A DNA stretch of 47,112 nucleotides from Nautilia sp. PV-1 (GTDB taxonomy: Bacteria > Campylobacterota > Campylobacteria > Campylobacterales > Nautiliaceae), in contig NZ_CP026530.1 in assembly GCF_004006315.1 (NCBI RefSeq), positions 617,889 through 665,000 of the forward strand, in the 5' to 3' direction. Below are positions 46,550 through 47,112 of this stretch, piece after piece. The stretch's first letter is position 1. Each line of letters begins with the position of its first letter. Under the pieces are notes generated by a model, which was not told the DNA's origin, did not search any database, and saw only the letters and a program-made list of their open reading frames with translations. A program made the translations under genes and the position numbers.

Positions 46550-47112
46550 TGGCTAACGAATTATTTACAAGGGATACACAGGCAATATTTTGGAACAATA
46601 ACAAATCTGCAATCCAAAGAATGCTTGATTATGACTATATTATTAAAAGAGAAAAACCGTCAGTAGCGGCAATCGTTGCTCCTACAAGCAGCAACAAATT
46701 CGAAAAATTCTTTTTCGGTACTGATGAAGTAATGATTCCGATTTACAGAACTACAGCCGATGCTGTTAAAAATCATCCTAATGCTGATGTACTATTAAAC
46801 TTTGCATCATTCAGAACGGCTTATGATGTAACTATGGACGCTCTTGCAATGGATCAGTTCAGAGTAATTATGATTACTGCTGAGGGTATTCCTGAAAGAA
46901 ATGCAAGAATTATGAATAAAACTGCAAGAGAAAAAGGTGTAACTATCATCGGACCTGCAACAGTTGGTGCTATTGCTCCGGGTGCGTTTAAAGTTGCAAA
47001 CATCGGTGGTACAATTGAAAATATCGTAAAATCAAAACTTCACAGAGCCGGAAGCGCTGGTCTTGTAACAAGAAGTGGTGGTTTATTTAATGAGCTTTCA
47101 AATATCATCGCT
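46549..47112 (+). CDS. aclA: ATP-citrate lyase, alpha subunit (partial, 5' end)
   Basis: The gene runs off the window after 188 codons. The visible part begins MANELFTRDTQAIFWNNN and contains SVAAIVAPTSSNKFEKFFFG, then VLLNFASFRTAYD and IIGPATVGAI.PGAFKV, matching the CoA-binding/succinyl-CoA-synthetase-like part of ACLY that follows the AclB-like half. The phosphorylated His and the citrate-synthase-like lid lie outside. Coupled to aclB by TAATG. Confidence 0.95.
   Translation, partial: MANELFTRDTQAIFWNNNKSAIQRMLDYDYIIKREKPSVAAIVAPTSSNKFEKFFFGTDEVMIPIYRTTADAVKNHPNADVLLNFASFRTAYDVTMDALAMDQFRVIMITAEGIPERNARIMNKTAREKGVTIIGPATVGAIAPGAFKVANIGGTIENIVKSKLHRAGSAGLVTRSGGLFNELSNIIA

Overview
The window is AT-rich, gene-dense bacterial chromosome with almost no spacer DNA. 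It points to a chemolithoautotrophic Campylobacterota (Epsilonproteobacteria), most likely order Nautiliales. The evidence is aclB-aclA (ATP-citrate lyase of the reductive TCA cycle) at the right end, a FlgR-type sigma-54 activator without a DNA-binding domain, a DHBP synthase fused to a degenerate GTP cyclohydrolase II-like domain, an LPP20-type lipoprotein, a Helicobacter-like tmRNA tag, and promoters that mostly consist of an extended -10 after a T-rich run. No insertion sequence, prophage, CRISPR array, tRNA or rRNA gene was seen.

Layout. 1-3441: YggT end, slt, a lipoprotein, a DUF3293 protein, a small membrane protein and a comF-like gene with an unusual start. 3480-9599: gyrA, LPP20 lipoprotein, a secreted protein that seems to start at ATA, a FlgR-like activator, asd and a YqhA-like membrane protein. 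9608-16673: radical SAM protein, unknown and membrane proteins, asnB, corA-like, a short-chain dehydrogenase and a lipoprotein. 16768-17145: tmRNA (minus). 17261-21647: PAP2 phosphatase, trpA, panB, ruvB, AI-2E-type permease. 21689-24930: heat-shock operon hrcA-grpE-dnaK, with a consensus promoter and a terminator hairpin whose loop holds the dnaK stop codon. 24995-28727 (minus): cinA-like, ribB(X), hemH, dtd and a DUF2914 protein, closely spaced or overlapping. 28777-35346: ppk2, then ileS, a 35-residue membrane peptide gene, gatA and guaB chained by overlaps.

35435-42096 is the most unusual region. Seven tightly coupled genes encode a PqqD-like protein, an ATP-grasp ligase, a LysA-like PLP decarboxylase with an altered CESGD motif, a urea-transporter-like membrane domain fused to an M23 peptidase-like domain, an exported TPR protein, a winged-helix regulator with a degenerate receiver, and a probable outer-membrane barrel. 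The order suggests making or conjugating an amino-acid-derived product in the cytoplasm and handling it in the envelope, under a dedicated regulator. I do not recognise it as a characterised pathway.

The right end (42093-47112) has metF, a ModE-type regulator, pabA/trpG, a membrane glycosyltransferase-like protein, aclB and the start of aclA. Four short divergent gaps each carry two interleaved extended -10 promoters, and a fifth shows one clearly.
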